A stretch of 18,630 bases of DNA. Source: Planctomycetota bacterium. GTDB taxonomy: Bacteria; Planctomycetota; Planctomycetia; Isosphaerales; Isosphaeraceae. Position 1 is the stretch's first letter. The number at the start of each line of letters is the position of its first letter. The DNA is taken from positions 1 through 18,630 of the forward strand of contig JAJYDH010000057.1 of assembly GCA_021777685.1 (NCBI GenBank). The letters are read 5' to 3'. The translations under genes were made by a program, and so were the position numbers. Below, piece after piece: positions 1 through 8,598 of the stretch. The notes under the pieces were generated by a model. The model saw only the letters and a program-made list of their open reading frames with translations. It had not been told where the DNA came from and searched no databases.

Positions 1-1023
1 GTCATCGGCCAGAAGAAGGCGATCCTCAGCCAGGACGCCGGCGCCGACCAGGATCTGCCCACCAGCGCCTCGATCGCCGACCTGAAGATCCGCTCGGTCA
101 TGTGCGTCCCGCTCCTGACGCCCGACCACGAAGTCCTGGGGATCATCCAGCTCGACACCAGCGACCGCAAGCAGTTCCTCCAGGAAGACCTCGACATCCT
201 GACCACGGTCGCCGGCCAGGCCGCCGTCGCGGTCCAGAACGCCTCGATGCACGAGAAGCTGCTCCGCAACGCCGCCCTCGAACGCGACCTGAACATCGCC
301 GAGAATGTGCAGAAACGGTTCCTGCCCCACTCGGTGCCCAAGATTCCCGGCTATGAGTTCTTCGCCTTCTATCAGCCGACGTATGAGGTCGGCGGCGATT
401 ACTACGACTTCATGCAGTTACCCGGGAATCGACTGGGGGTCGCCCTGGGCGACGTCGCCGGCAAGGGGGTCGCCGCGGCCCTGATGATGGCCAAGTTCTC
501 CGGCGACACCCGGTTCTGCGTCTCGACCGAGGGCTCGCCGCAACTGGCGATCGAGAAGCTCAATAACCTGCTCTGCGCCGCCGGGATCGACGAGAAGTTC
601 ATGACGATGAGCCTGAGCCTCCTCGACCTGGAGAAGAACCGGGTCACGTTCTGCTCGGCCGGGCACCCGCCGCTGTTCCTCCGCCGGGCCGACGGCAGCG
701 TCGAGGAGCTGGGCGAGGACATCTCGGGCTTTCCCCTGGGGATCATGCCCGACTGGCAATACAAGCAACTGGAGGTCGACATCCACCCGGGCGACGTTCT
801 GGTCATCTACTCCGACGGCGTGACCGACGCCCGGAGCCCCGCCGAGGAGATCTACGACTCGCGCGAGAAACGCCGGCTCCTCAAGCGGGTCACGGAGTCG
901 GCGGGCGGCCCCGAGGCCGTCGGCCGGTCGATCCTCCAGGACATCCGCGAGTTCTCCCTCGGCCACAAGCAGATGGACGACATCACCCTGGTGTGCTTCG
1001 GCCCGACCCGTCCGGCGGAGTGA
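1..1023 (+). CDS. GAF domain-PP2C/SpoIIE serine phosphatase (RsbU-like), 5' truncated by window edge
   Basis: The frame is open from base 1, so the N-terminus lies outside the window. The visible 340 residues begin inside a GAF sensor domain (about residues 1-85; PLLTPDHEVLGIIQLD is typical GAF core). A short helical linker with the IAENVQKRFLP motif of RsbU-type phosphatases follows, then the PP2C/SpoIIE catalytic domain to the end. Metal-binding acidic motifs are all present: GGDYYDF, GDVAGKG, YSDGVTDAR and DDITLVC. The family dephosphorylates phospho-serine on STAS-type anti-sigma factor antagonists, so this is a cytoplasmic partner-switching regulator whose input would be read by the GAF domain. 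Related planctomycete proteins often carry an extra N-terminal FHA domain, which cannot be checked here. A STAS-FHA-STAS protein encoded at 10979-12529 is a conceivable but unproven substrate. The domain call is secure; the signal and target are unknown. Confidence 0.93.
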   Translation, partial: VIGQKKAILSQDAGADQDLPTSASIADLKIRSVMCVPLLTPDHEVLGIIQLDTSDRKQFLQEDLDILTTVAGQAAVAVQNASMHEKLLRNAALERDLNIAENVQKRFLPHSVPKIPGYEFFAFYQPTYEVGGDYYDFMQLPGNRLGVALGDVAGKGVAAALMMAKFSGDTRFCVSTEGSPQLAIEKLNNLLCAAGIDEKFMTMSLSLLDLEKNRVTFCSAGHPPLFLRRADGSVEELGEDISGFPLGIMPDWQYKQLEVDIHPGDVLVIYSDGVTDARSPAEEIYDSREKRRLLKRVTESAGGPEAVGRSILQDIREFSLGHKQMDDITLVCFGPTRPAE

Positions 1024-1090
1024 CGGTCCACCCGAGTTTGACCCTATCCTGTTGGATCAACCACAAGGCGTGGCTCCGTCCGTGTTTTCT

Positions 1091-1226
1091 GCCTCCCTCT
1101 CCCTCCGGGAGAGGGCCGGGGTGAGGGTCACGGCAAGACCTGCGGGCCTCAAAATCACGCACGCCTGAACGTCAAGAGCCCGGCGACGCCCCTCACCCCG
1201 GCCCTCTCCCAGAGGGAGAGGGGAGC
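1091..1226. repeat. nested intergenic palindrome (hairpin-in-hairpin)
   Basis: Two arms, 1091-1127 and 1190-1226, are near-perfect reverse complements of each other over about 36 bases. They share the core GGGAGAGGGCCGGGGTGAGG and are separated by about 62 nt. Each arm is itself a small hairpin, with CCCTCTCCC facing GGGAGAGGG across a 2-3 nt loop. The element fills most of the 284-nt gap between the phosphatase and the FAD dehydrogenase. No target duplication is visible at its ends. It could act as a transcription terminator for the upstream gene and be a dispersed REP-like repeat. The rest of the gap shows no gene and no convincing promoter. Confidence 0.85.
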
Positions 1227-1307
1227 CAGACTTGCCGAGACGGCAGTTGGTCACGATTCATCGAATGGTATTGAAGATTGACCCCGACCACGCTCCAAGA
1301 AACCACC

Positions 1308-2891
1308 ATGTCCTGGAAAGTCGCCAACATCCGCCTGGAGCTCGACGAGCCCGAGCAGGCCCTCCCCGAGAAGCTGGCCGGCCGACTGGGCGTCGGGCCT
1401 GACGGCATCGCCTCGTACCGGATCTTGCGCAAGAGCCTCGACGCCCGGCGGCACGACGACCTCCACTTCGTCTACGCGGCCGAGGTCGAGGTCCCCGGGG
1501 GGCTCGCCGCGACCGGCGGCGACGTCGCGCCGTTCGAGCCCGAGCGGTTCGACTGGCCGGAGCCGGGGCGGGAGCCGCTGGAACACCGGCCGGTGATCGT
1601 GGGTTCGGGCCCGGCCGGGCTGTTCGCGGGGTATATGCTCGCGCTCGACGGCCACCGGCCGCTGATCCTGGAGCGGGGCCGGGACGTCAAGGACCGCGTC
1701 GCCGACGTCCGGCGGTTCGATTCCGGCGGCCTCCTCGACCCCGAGAGCAATTACCTCTTCGGCGAAGGGGGCGCGGGGACGTTCAGCGACGGCAAGCTCA
1801 CCAGCCGGAACACCGGCCCCGACATCCTGCGTGTCCTCGAAATTCTCGCCGACTGCCACGGCAAGCCCTCGATCGTCTACGAGGCCAAGCCGCACCTCGG
1901 CTCGAATCGCCTCCCCCTGATCGTCCGGACCCTCCGCCGGAAGTTCGAGTCGCTCGGCGGCGAGGTCCGGTTCTCCTGCCGGGTCGAGGACCTCGACATC
2001 GCCGAGGGGCGCCTCAAGGGGCTGATGACCAGCTCCGGGTACGTCCCGGCCGACCTCGCCGTGCTGGCGATTGGCCACAGCGCGCGGGATACCTACGGGA
2101 TGCTGCTCCGGAGGGGAGTCCCGCTGGAGCCGAAGGCGTTCCAGCTCGGCGTCCGGATCGAGCAGCCGCAGGCGAACGTGAACGTCGCCCGCCACGGGGC
2201 GTTCTCCGAGCACCCCGCGCTCGGCGCGGCCGAGTACAACCTGAACGTCCGGGCCGGCTCCCGCGACCTCTTCACGTTCTGCATGTGCCCGGGCGGGATC
2301 ATCATGCCCTCGGTGAGCGAGCCCGGCTATTTCGGCACCAATGGCATGAGCCACAGCCGCCGAGACACCCCGTTCGCCAACAGCGGGCTGGTGGTCACCG
2401 TCGCGCCGGGCGACCTGGCGAGCCGTCACCCCCTGGCCGGCGTCCATTACCAGCAGAGGGCCGAACGGCTGGCCTACCTCGCGGGCGGGCGGACCTATCA
2501 CGCGCCGGTCCAGCGCGTCGAGGATTTCCTCGCCGGTCGGGCCAGCCGGGGCAAGGTCCGGACCAGCTACGAGCGGGGCACGATCCCGTCAGACCTGGGC
2601 CTGATCCTGCCGCCGCCGGTGATGGAGGCCCTGGAACGCGGGCTCCGGGTGATGGACCGGAAGATGCAGGGGGCCTTCCTCCGCGACGCCGTCCTGACCG
2701 GCCCCGAGTCGAGGGGAAGCTCGCCCGTGCGGATTCCCCGAGACGACTCCACCCGCCAGAGCCCCGCTGTCGCCGGCCTCTACCCCTGCGGCGAGGGGGC
2801 CGGTTACGCCGGGGGGATCGTCAGCGCCGCCGTCGACGGCCTCCGGACCGCCCGGGCCATCGTCGCCCGTCATGCCTCGCCGGCCCGATGA
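1308..2891 (+). CDS. FAD-dependent dehydrogenase, COG2509-type NAD(P)/FAD oxidoreductase
   Basis: The protein is 527 residues. A roughly 90-residue N-terminal region precedes the Rossmann motif GSGPAG (residues 99-104), with an acidic residue (E122, in LILERG) at the end of the second strand where it would bind the ribose of FAD. The signature FGEGGAGTFSDGKLTSR (151-167) and the C-terminal FAD-closing motif YPCGEGAGYAGG are typical of the uncharacterised FAD-dependent dehydrogenases of COG2509. The physiological substrate of this family is not established. No signal peptide or membrane segment is seen, so it is probably cytoplasmic. I chose the ATG at 1308 (MSWKVANIRL) over an upstream in-frame TTG at 1278, because the family normally begins close to this strand; no strong Shine-Dalgarno is visible for either. 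It stands alone: the next gene starts 155 nt later. Confidence 0.9.
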   Translation: MSWKVANIRLELDEPEQALPEKLAGRLGVGPDGIASYRILRKSLDARRHDDLHFVYAAEVEVPGGLAATGGDVAPFEPERFDWPEPGREPLEHRPVIVGSGPAGLFAGYMLALDGHRPLILERGRDVKDRVADVRRFDSGGLLDPESNYLFGEGGAGTFSDGKLTSRNTGPDILRVLEILADCHGKPSIVYEAKPHLGSNRLPLIVRTLRRKFESLGGEVRFSCRVEDLDIAEGRLKGLMTSSGYVPADLAVLAIGHSARDTYGMLLRRGVPLEPKAFQLGVRIEQPQANVNVARHGAFSEHPALGAAEYNLNVRAGSRDLFTFCMCPGGIIMPSVSEPGYFGTNGMSHSRRDTPFANSGLVVTVAPGDLASRHPLAGVHYQQRAERLAYLAGGRTYHAPVQRVEDFLAGRASRGKVRTSYERGTIPSDLGLILPPPVMEALERGLRVMDRKMQGAFLRDAVLTGPESRGSSPVRIPRDDSTRQSPAVAGLYPCGEGAGYAGGIVSAAVDGLRTARAIVARHASPAR

Positions 2892-2933
2892 TCTCCCGCG
2901 AAATCCCTCCCGTGGTAGATCCGGGGCGAATCC

Positions 2934-2948
2934 CGCGATAAGATCGCG
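2934..2948 (+). promoter_or_regulatory. possible promoter/hairpin with GATAAGAT upstream of the MFS gene
   Basis: CGCGAT and ATCGCG (2934-2939 and 2943-2948) form a 6-bp stem around the loop AAG, and the octamer GATAAGAT lies across it at 2937-2944, 103 nt before the transporter start. The same octamer occurs on the minus strand at 10140-10133 upstream of the copper monooxygenase gene. TAAGAT would be an acceptable -10 hexamer, but no clear -35 is seen. The remaining 2892-3046 interval holds nothing else I can support. Confidence 0.25.
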
Positions 2949-3046
2949 TCGCGGGCCCACTTTCCCGACAGCCCGATCGATGCCCGAAGCCGAGGACGTC
3001 GGCGCCCTCGCCGCGCGCCTCGGATCACGCCTGAGGAACACGCTCG

Positions 3047-4420
3047 ATGTCGACGACCGGTGACGACTTGAAGGGGACGGATCGGGAGGCGTCCGACTTC
3101 TTCCGGGCGCCCGATGCCCCCCTCGGAGTCTCCGGGGCCGACCGGTCGGCGACCTGGCGATGGTACATCTGCGTGCTGCTTTTGCTGGGCACGGTCGTCA
3201 ACTACATGGACCGGCAGACCGTCAGCACGCTGTCCATCGAGATCCAGGCCGAATTCCACCTGAACAACCTCCAGTACGGCAACGTCGAGCTCGGCTTCGG
3301 GCTGGCCTTCGCGGCGGGCAGCCTGCTGTTCGGCTGGATGGTCGACCGGATGGGGGTCTTCTGGCTCTACCCGGTCGTGCTGGTCGGCTGGTCGGCGATG
3401 GGGTTCCTCACCGGGCTGAGCCGGACCTACGAGGAGTTGCTGATCCTTCGGATCTTGCTCGGCCTGTTCGAGGCCGGGCATTTCCCGTGCGGCCTGAAGA
3501 CGATCCAGTTGCTGATGGCCCCACGCGACCGGGCGCTGGGCAACAGCCTGCTCCAGAGCGGCACGGCCCTGGGGGCGGTGCTCGCCCCGCAGGCGATCAA
3601 GCTCCTGCTGACCGAAGGGCAGGGGGGCTGGCGATGGCCGTTCATGATCATCGGAGCCGGGGGGACGTCCTGGGTCGTGCTCTGGCTCGTCTCGATCCGG
3701 CCCCGCGACCTCCGCGCGCCCTCGGCGGTAAACAGTCCGAAGTCCGAGGAGCCCGAGGCGGGTGATGCGAGGGGCTTCCTGACGCACGTCTTCTCGGCCC
3801 GGTTCCTGGCCCTGGCGATCATGGTCGTCTGCATCAACCTGAACTGGCACCTGTTCCGCGTCTGGCTGCCGAAGTTCCTCCGCGAGGCCCGAGGCTACGG
3901 CCGGGACGAGATGCTGAACTTCACGACGTTCTATTACATGGCCGCCGACATCGGGGGGATCGCCGCGGGCTTCCTCTCGGGCTGGCTGGCGCGTCGGGGC
4001 CTGTCGGTCTTCTCGTCCCGGATGTGGGTCTTCGCCGGCTGTTGCGCCCTGACGACCCTGACCACGGCGGCGGCGTTCCTGCCGAGGGGGCCGCTCCTGC
4101 TCGGCGCCCTGCTCCTGGTCGCCTTCGGCGGGCTCGGCTCGTATGCCGCGTACTACTCGCTGACCCAGGACCTCTCGCACAAGCATCAGGGGAAGATCAG
4201 CGGGGCCCTGGCCACGATCACCTGGCTGGTGACGGCCGCGTTCCACCCGCTCTTCGGCGACTATCTCGACAAGACCAAGCGGTATGACCTCGTCGTCGGC
4301 GTGATGGGCTGGATGCCGATGATCGCGCTGGTCGCCGTGCTCCTGCTCTGGCCTCGGGGCCGAGCGCGATCGTCGCGAATCACGGAAGACGGGCTGGCTG
4401 CGCCGGCCGACCTGGAATAG
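3047..4420 (+). CDS. MFS transporter, ACS-type (sugar acid/organic anion symporter)
   Basis: A 457-residue inner-membrane protein with about 12 hydrophobic segments, starting at residue ~40 after a polar cytoplasmic N-terminus. The first segment ends in NYMDRQ (52-57), the hallmark of the anion:cation symporter group of the major facilitator superfamily (hexuronate, glucarate and galactonate carriers). The loop GWMVDRMG matches the MFS loop 2-3 signature, and ARILLGLFEAG-like sequence (RILLGLFEAGHFP) marks helix 4. The start ATG has a well-placed GAGGA at 3033-3037. The gene is followed after 10 nt by an exported amidohydrolase, which suggests uptake of a sugar acid or lactone-derived product released outside the cytoplasm. 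The substrate itself cannot be read from the sequence; hexuronate or aldonate are guesses based on the family. Confidence 0.9.
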   Translation: MSTTGDDLKGTDREASDFFRAPDAPLGVSGADRSATWRWYICVLLLLGTVVNYMDRQTVSTLSIEIQAEFHLNNLQYGNVELGFGLAFAAGSLLFGWMVDRMGVFWLYPVVLVGWSAMGFLTGLSRTYEELLILRILLGLFEAGHFPCGLKTIQLLMAPRDRALGNSLLQSGTALGAVLAPQAIKLLLTEGQGGWRWPFMIIGAGGTSWVVLWLVSIRPRDLRAPSAVNSPKSEEPEAGDARGFLTHVFSARFLALAIMVVCINLNWHLFRVWLPKFLREARGYGRDEMLNFTTFYYMAADIGGIAAGFLSGWLARRGLSVFSSRMWVFAGCCALTTLTTAAAFLPRGPLLLGALLLVAFGGLGSYAAYYSLTQDLSHKHQGKISGALATITWLVTAAFHPLFGDYLDKTKRYDLVVGVMGWMPMIALVAVLLLWPRGRARSSRITEDGLAAPADLE

Positions 4421-4430
4421 AGGGATCATC

Positions 4431-5417
4431 ATGAAGCGTCCGATCTCCCGACGAACGTTCCTCGAATCGGCGAGCACCACCATGATCGCGGCCGGCCTGG
4501 CGTCTTACCACTCGACGGCGTCCGGGGCGGAGCCATCGCCCTACTCCGACGAGATCGTCGACACCCACCTCCACCTCTGGGACCTGAGCGTCCTCCGGCT
4601 CCCCTGGGTCGCCTCGGCGACGGGCAAGGCCAGGGCGGTGCTGGCGCACGACCATCTCCTGTCCGACTACGCTCGGGCGACCGAGGGCCTGAAGGTCACG
4701 AGGGCCGTCTACATGGAGGTCGACGTGGCCGAGGAGGACGAGGTCAAGGAGGCCGAGTACGTCACCCGGATCTGCGCCGAGGGGCGCTCGCCGATGCAGG
4801 CCGCCGTGATCTCCGGCCGGCCGGCGTCCGACGATTTCGCGAAGTACCTCGACCGGTTCAAGGGCAATCCCTATATCAAGGGGCTCCGCCAGGTGCTCCA
4901 CACCCCGGCGACCGACCCGAAGCTCTGCCTGGAAGACTCGTTCGTCCGGGGAATCAGGCTGCTCGGCGAGCGCGGACTGAGCTTCGACCTCTGCCTCCGG
5001 AACGACCAGCTCGAATACGGTGCCGAGCTGATCGATCGCTGTCCCGACACCCGGTTCATCCTCGACCACTGCGGCAACCCCCACGCAGGGTCGAACGACC
5101 TGGAAGGCTGGCGGAAGGGCCTTGAGAAGATCGCCCGCGCGAAGAACTCCCGCGTGATGTGCAAGGTCTCGGGGATCTACGGCAACGTCACCGCCGAGGA
5201 TTGGCCCGCCGCACGGCTGAAGCCGATCGTCCGAATCGTGATCGACTCGTTTGGCTGGGACCGCGTGATGTTCGCGGGCGACTGGCCGGTCGTCAACCTC
5301 GGCGCCTCGTTCAAGCTGTGGGTCGAGACTCTCCGGGCCATCGTCGCCGACGATCCGGCCGACGCCCAGGCGAAGCTGTTCCGCGACAACGCCATCAAGC
5401 TCTACGGCCTTTCGTAA
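4431..5417 (+). CDS. Tat-exported amidohydrolase family 2 protein (lactonase-like metal hydrolase)
   Basis: A 328-residue protein with a twin-arginine leader (SRRTFL at residues 6-11, hydrophobic stretch to about 30, Ala-rich cleavage region). The mature part is a TIM-barrel of the amidohydrolase-2 group (COG3618). It has the metal-binding HxH in DTHLHLW (H46, H48), a MCKVSG strand, H213 in LDHCGNP and D284 in FAGDWP. The family includes L-fucono-lactonase and pyrone-dicarboxylate lactonase, so hydrolysis of a sugar lactone is the likely reaction, but the exact substrate is unknown. An AGGGA sits just before the ATG. The 10-nt spacing from the MFS gene argues for co-transcription. A folded export route is consistent with a metalloenzyme acting in the periplasm and delivering its product to the transporter. 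Confidence 0.88.
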   Translation: MKRPISRRTFLESASTTMIAAGLASYHSTASGAEPSPYSDEIVDTHLHLWDLSVLRLPWVASATGKARAVLAHDHLLSDYARATEGLKVTRAVYMEVDVAEEDEVKEAEYVTRICAEGRSPMQAAVISGRPASDDFAKYLDRFKGNPYIKGLRQVLHTPATDPKLCLEDSFVRGIRLLGERGLSFDLCLRNDQLEYGAELIDRCPDTRFILDHCGNPHAGSNDLEGWRKGLEKIARAKNSRVMCKVSGIYGNVTAEDWPAARLKPIVRIVIDSFGWDRVMFAGDWPVVNLGASFKLWVETLRAIVADDPADAQAKLFRDNAIKLYGLS

Positions 5418-5421
5418 ATCG

Positions 5422-5510
5422 CTTGTAGGGTGGGTGAGCGGAAGCGAAACCCACCGGGGATGTCCACGCCGAAGCTGGTGGGTTTCGATTCCGCTCACCC
5501 ACCCTACAAG
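5422..5510. repeat. 89-bp palindrome with 34-bp arms
   Basis: Arms 5422-5455 and 5477-5510 are reverse complements at 33 of 34 positions (outer sequence CTTGTAGGGTGGGTGAGCGG), with a 21-nt loop. The element lies 5 nt after the stop of the amidohydrolase and 28 nt before the next start. It lacks a T-tract but could terminate transcription. Similar GTAGGGTGGG...CCCACCCTAC palindromes recur in many bacterial genomes as I recall, so a dispersed REP-like origin is likely. No flanking target duplication is visible. Confidence 0.88.
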
Positions 5511-5537
5511 AACGAGCCGCGGCTTGAGGATACTTTG

Positions 5538-8500
5538 ATGAAGCGACGAGCCCTCGCCTGCCTGGCCGCCCTGGTGATCGCCTCGTTCGCGAAGGGCGAC
5601 GACTTCCCGCCGGTCATCGACACCGAGGCGAACCCGACCCCGCCCATGCCGGCCGAGAAGGCCGCGGCGTCGTTCCGCGTGCCCGAAGGGTTCCATGTCT
5701 CGGTCTTCGCCGCCGAGCCGGACGTCCGCAACCCGATCGCGATGGCCTGGGATGCGCGGGGCCGGCTCTGGGTCGCCGAGAACTACACGTACGCCGAGCG
5801 GCCCAGGCGGTTCGACCTCCGGCATCGCGACCGCGTCGTGATCTTCGAGGATTCCGACGGCGACGGCCGGCACGACCGGCGATCGGTCTTCACCGACGAC
5901 GTCCAGGTCCTGACCAGCGTGGAGGTCGGGCTCGGGGGCGCCTGGCTGCTCTGCCCGCCCCAGCTCCTCTTCGTCCCCGACCGCGACGGCGACGACCGGC
6001 CCGACTCCGCGCCCGAGGTCGTGCTCGACGGCTTCGACGTCCCGGCCGAGAATTACCACAACTTCGCCAACGGCCTCCGCAGGGGGCCGGACGGCTGGCT
6101 CTACGGCCGGTGCGGGGCCTCCTCGCCCGGCAAGATCGGCGTCCCCGGGACGCCCGAGGCCGGCCGGGTCCCGCTCGCCGGCGGCCTCTGGCGGCTCGAC
6201 CCGAAGTCGAAACGGTTCGAGAACATCGCCTCCGGCACGACCAACCCCTGGGGCCACGACTGGGACGCGCTCGGCGAGGCGTTCTTCATCAACACCGTCA
6301 ACGGCCACCTCTGGCACGCGATCGCCGGGATGCATCTCGCCCGCCCGCACACCCTCGACCCCAACCCCCGGGTCTACGAGACGATCGACCAGCACGCCGA
6401 CCACTTCCACTGGGACACGGCGAAGGACTGGAGCGACTCCCGGAACGTCACGGGCGAGCACGACCGCCGGGGTGGCGGCCACGCCCACAGCGGGATGATG
6501 ATCTATCAGGGGGACAACTGGCCGGCCGGGGACCGAGGCAAGCTGTTCACCCTGAACCTCCACGGCCGGCGGGCCAACGTCGAGCGCCTGGAGCGGTCCG
6601 GGAGCGGCTTCGTCGGCAAGCACGAGCCCGACCGATTCTTCGCGGGCGACCCCAATTTCCGGGGCATCGACCTCGGCTCGGGCCCCGACGGCGGCGTCTT
6701 CGTGCTCGACTGGAACGACTCGGGAGAGTGCCACGAGAACACCGGCGTCATGCGGACCTCCGGCAGGGTCTTTAAGTTCTCCCGAGGGGAGCCGAAGAAG
6801 CCCGAGATCGGCGATCTTGGCAAGCTCGACGTCAAGGCGCTGGTCGCCCTCCATCGCCATCCGAACGGGTGGTACGTTCGGATGGCCCGTCGGCAACTCA
6901 TCGACCGGTCGGCCCGGGGCGACAGGATCGAAGGCGCGGGCGACGGCCTGCGGGCGATCATGGTCCGGGAATCCGACCCCGCCTTGAAGCTCCGAGCCCT
7001 CTGGACCCTGTACGCCCTCGGCCTGACCGACGAGGCGACCTTGCGGGGGCTCCTCCGCCACGACCACGAGGCCGTCCGAGCCTGGGCCATCCGGCTGCTG
7101 ACCGACCGGATGCCTCTCGACACCGTGGCGAGCCGTCGGCCCGGTCCGGACGTCCCGCTCTCGGCGGACCTCCTGGACGAGTTCGCCCGGATGGCCCGCG
7201 ACGACCGCTCGGGGCTGGTCCGGCTGGTGCTCGCCTCGACCCTCCAACGGCTCCCGGTCTCGCAACGGCCGGCGCTCGCCGCGCCGCTCCTGGCCCACAA
7301 GGACGACGCGGGCGACCACAACCTGCCGCTCCTGATCTGGTACGGTCTGATCCCCGTCGCCGACGCCGACCCGTCGACCCTCGCCCGGCTCGGCTCGGAC
7401 TGCGATCTGCCCACGACCCGCCGGCTCATCGCCCGGCGGCTGGCCGAGGACATCGAACGCAATCCCGCCCCGCTCGACGACCTCCTGTCCCGGGTCTCGG
7501 CCGGGCAAGATCGCGGACGTCAGGCCGACGTTCTCCGAGGGTTGGCCGAGGGGCTGGTCGGCTGGCGGAAGGCCCCCAGGCCGACCTCCTGGGACGCTTT
7601 CGCCGCGAAACTGGGAGAATCCGACGAGAGTTCAATTCGGGAACGGCTCGGGGACCTGAACGTCGTCTTCGGCGACGGCCGATCGCTGGACGGACTGAGG
7701 AAGCTGGCCCTCGACGACAAGGCGGACCTGGGCTCGCGGAAGGCGGCGCTGGCGTCGCTCATCAAGGCCCGGCCGGACGACCTCCGGCCCATCTGCGAGA
7801 AGCTGCTCCGCGTCCGGTTCCTGAACGCGGTCGCGGTCGGAGGGCTGACCTTGTTCGACGACCCGGCCATCGGCCGGACCCTGGCGACGAGATACCGGTC
7901 GTTCCACCCGTCGGAACGGCCGGCGGTGATCGACGCCCTCGTCTCGCGGGCCGCGTTCGCGCGGGCCCTGCTCGACCAGATGGCCGCCGGCTCGATCCCG
8001 AGTGCCGACCTCTCGGCATTCCAGGCCCGCCAGGTCCGGAGCCTGGGCGACCCGTCGCTCCAGAAGCAACTCGCCGAGACCTGGGGAGAGCTACGCGACT
8101 CGCCCGCCGACAAGAAAGCGGCGATCGCCCGCCTCAAGGGCCAGCTCACGCCCGAGGCACTCGCCCCGGCCGACAGGGGCAACGGGCGGGTCCTGTTCAA
8201 CAAGCTCTGCGCCTCGTGCCATGCCCTCTACGGCCACGGCGGGGCGATCGGGCCGGACCTGACCGGCTCGGGGCGCGACAACCTCGATTACCTCCTGGAG
8301 AACGTCGTCGATCCCAGCGCCACGGTCAACGCCGACTTCCGGATGGCGGTCGTCTCGATGCTCGACGGCCGAGTCCTCAACGGCCTGGTCCGGGCCAGGA
8401 CCGACCGGACGATCACCCTCCAGTCGCAGAACGAGGCCGTCGTCCTCGAACGCAAGGAGATCGAGCGCATCGACCCCTCGCCCCTCTCGCTCATGCCGGA

Positions 8501-8597
8501 AGGTCAGCTCGACCCACTCTCCCCCGACGATGTCCGCGACCTCTTCGCCTACCTCATGCACCGGACGCAGGTGCCCCTGCCTTCGGGGGCTCGTTGA
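5538..8597 (+). CDS. PVC-type haem-binding protein: membrane-bound dehydrogenase-like propeller, HEAT-like region, CxxCH cytochrome domain
   Basis: A 1019-residue exported protein. MKRRALACLAALVIASFAKG is a clear signal peptide with cleavage near residue 20. Residues about 45-420 resemble the Pirellula/Verrucomicrobium N-terminal domain (TIGR02604; sorbosone-dehydrogenase-like propeller): it starts with FRVPEGFHVSVFAAEPDVRN and continues through GRLWVAENYTY and two calcium-like loops (DSDGDGRHD and DRDGDDRPD). A helical HEAT-like stretch follows. The C-terminal haem domain (TIGR02603) carries C891-A-S-C894-H895 and GPDLTGSGRDNLDYLLENVVDPS. The role is probably periplasmic oxidation of a sugar or alcohol with electrons passed to haem; the substrate is unproven. 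The ATG at 5538 is chosen because GAGGA lies at 5526-5530 with a 7-nt spacer; an upstream in-frame start would run through the palindrome at 5422-5510. Confidence 0.92.
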   Translation: MKRRALACLAALVIASFAKGDDFPPVIDTEANPTPPMPAEKAAASFRVPEGFHVSVFAAEPDVRNPIAMAWDARGRLWVAENYTYAERPRRFDLRHRDRVVIFEDSDGDGRHDRRSVFTDDVQVLTSVEVGLGGAWLLCPPQLLFVPDRDGDDRPDSAPEVVLDGFDVPAENYHNFANGLRRGPDGWLYGRCGASSPGKIGVPGTPEAGRVPLAGGLWRLDPKSKRFENIASGTTNPWGHDWDALGEAFFINTVNGHLWHAIAGMHLARPHTLDPNPRVYETIDQHADHFHWDTAKDWSDSRNVTGEHDRRGGGHAHSGMMIYQGDNWPAGDRGKLFTLNLHGRRANVERLERSGSGFVGKHEPDRFFAGDPNFRGIDLGSGPDGGVFVLDWNDSGECHENTGVMRTSGRVFKFSRGEPKKPEIGDLGKLDVKALVALHRHPNGWYVRMARRQLIDRSARGDRIEGAGDGLRAIMVRESDPALKLRALWTLYALGLTDEATLRGLLRHDHEAVRAWAIRLLTDRMPLDTVASRRPGPDVPLSADLLDEFARMARDDRSGLVRLVLASTLQRLPVSQRPALAAPLLAHKDDAGDHNLPLLIWYGLIPVADADPSTLARLGSDCDLPTTRRLIARRLAEDIERNPAPLDDLLSRVSAGQDRGRQADVLRGLAEGLVGWRKAPRPTSWDAFAAKLGESDESSIRERLGDLNVVFGDGRSLDGLRKLALDDKADLGSRKAALASLIKARPDDLRPICEKLLRVRFLNAVAVGGLTLFDDPAIGRTLATRYRSFHPSERPAVIDALVSRAAFARALLDQMAAGSIPSADLSAFQARQVRSLGDPSLQKQLAETWGELRDSPADKKAAIARLKGQLTPEALAPADRGNGRVLFNKLCASCHALYGHGGAIGPDLTGSGRDNLDYLLENVVDPSATVNADFRMAVVSMLDGRVLNGLVRARTDRTITLQSQNEAVVLERKEIERIDPSPLSLMPEGQLDPLSPDDVRDLFAYLMHRTQVPLPSGAR

Positions 8598-8598
8598 G

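Noticed and set aside
2872..3063. Small 63-codon plus-strand frame between the FAD dehydrogenase and the MFS gene
   Set aside because: It overlaps both neighbours, has no ribosome binding site and has an Arg/Pro-biased composition. It is better explained as an intergenic leader.
5422..5537. Upstream extension of the haem-binding protein to 5430
   Set aside because: It would translate through the 89-bp palindrome and push the signal peptide inside the chain; GAGGA at 5526-5530 supports the start at 5538.
4380..7508. Very long minus-strand open frame (about 1040 codons) opposite the amidohydrolase and haem-binding protein genes
   Set aside because: Its product is rich in Arg, Gly, Val and Pro with no domain motifs, while the plus strand in the same place encodes two clear enzymes. 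Long antisense frames are expected at this GC content.
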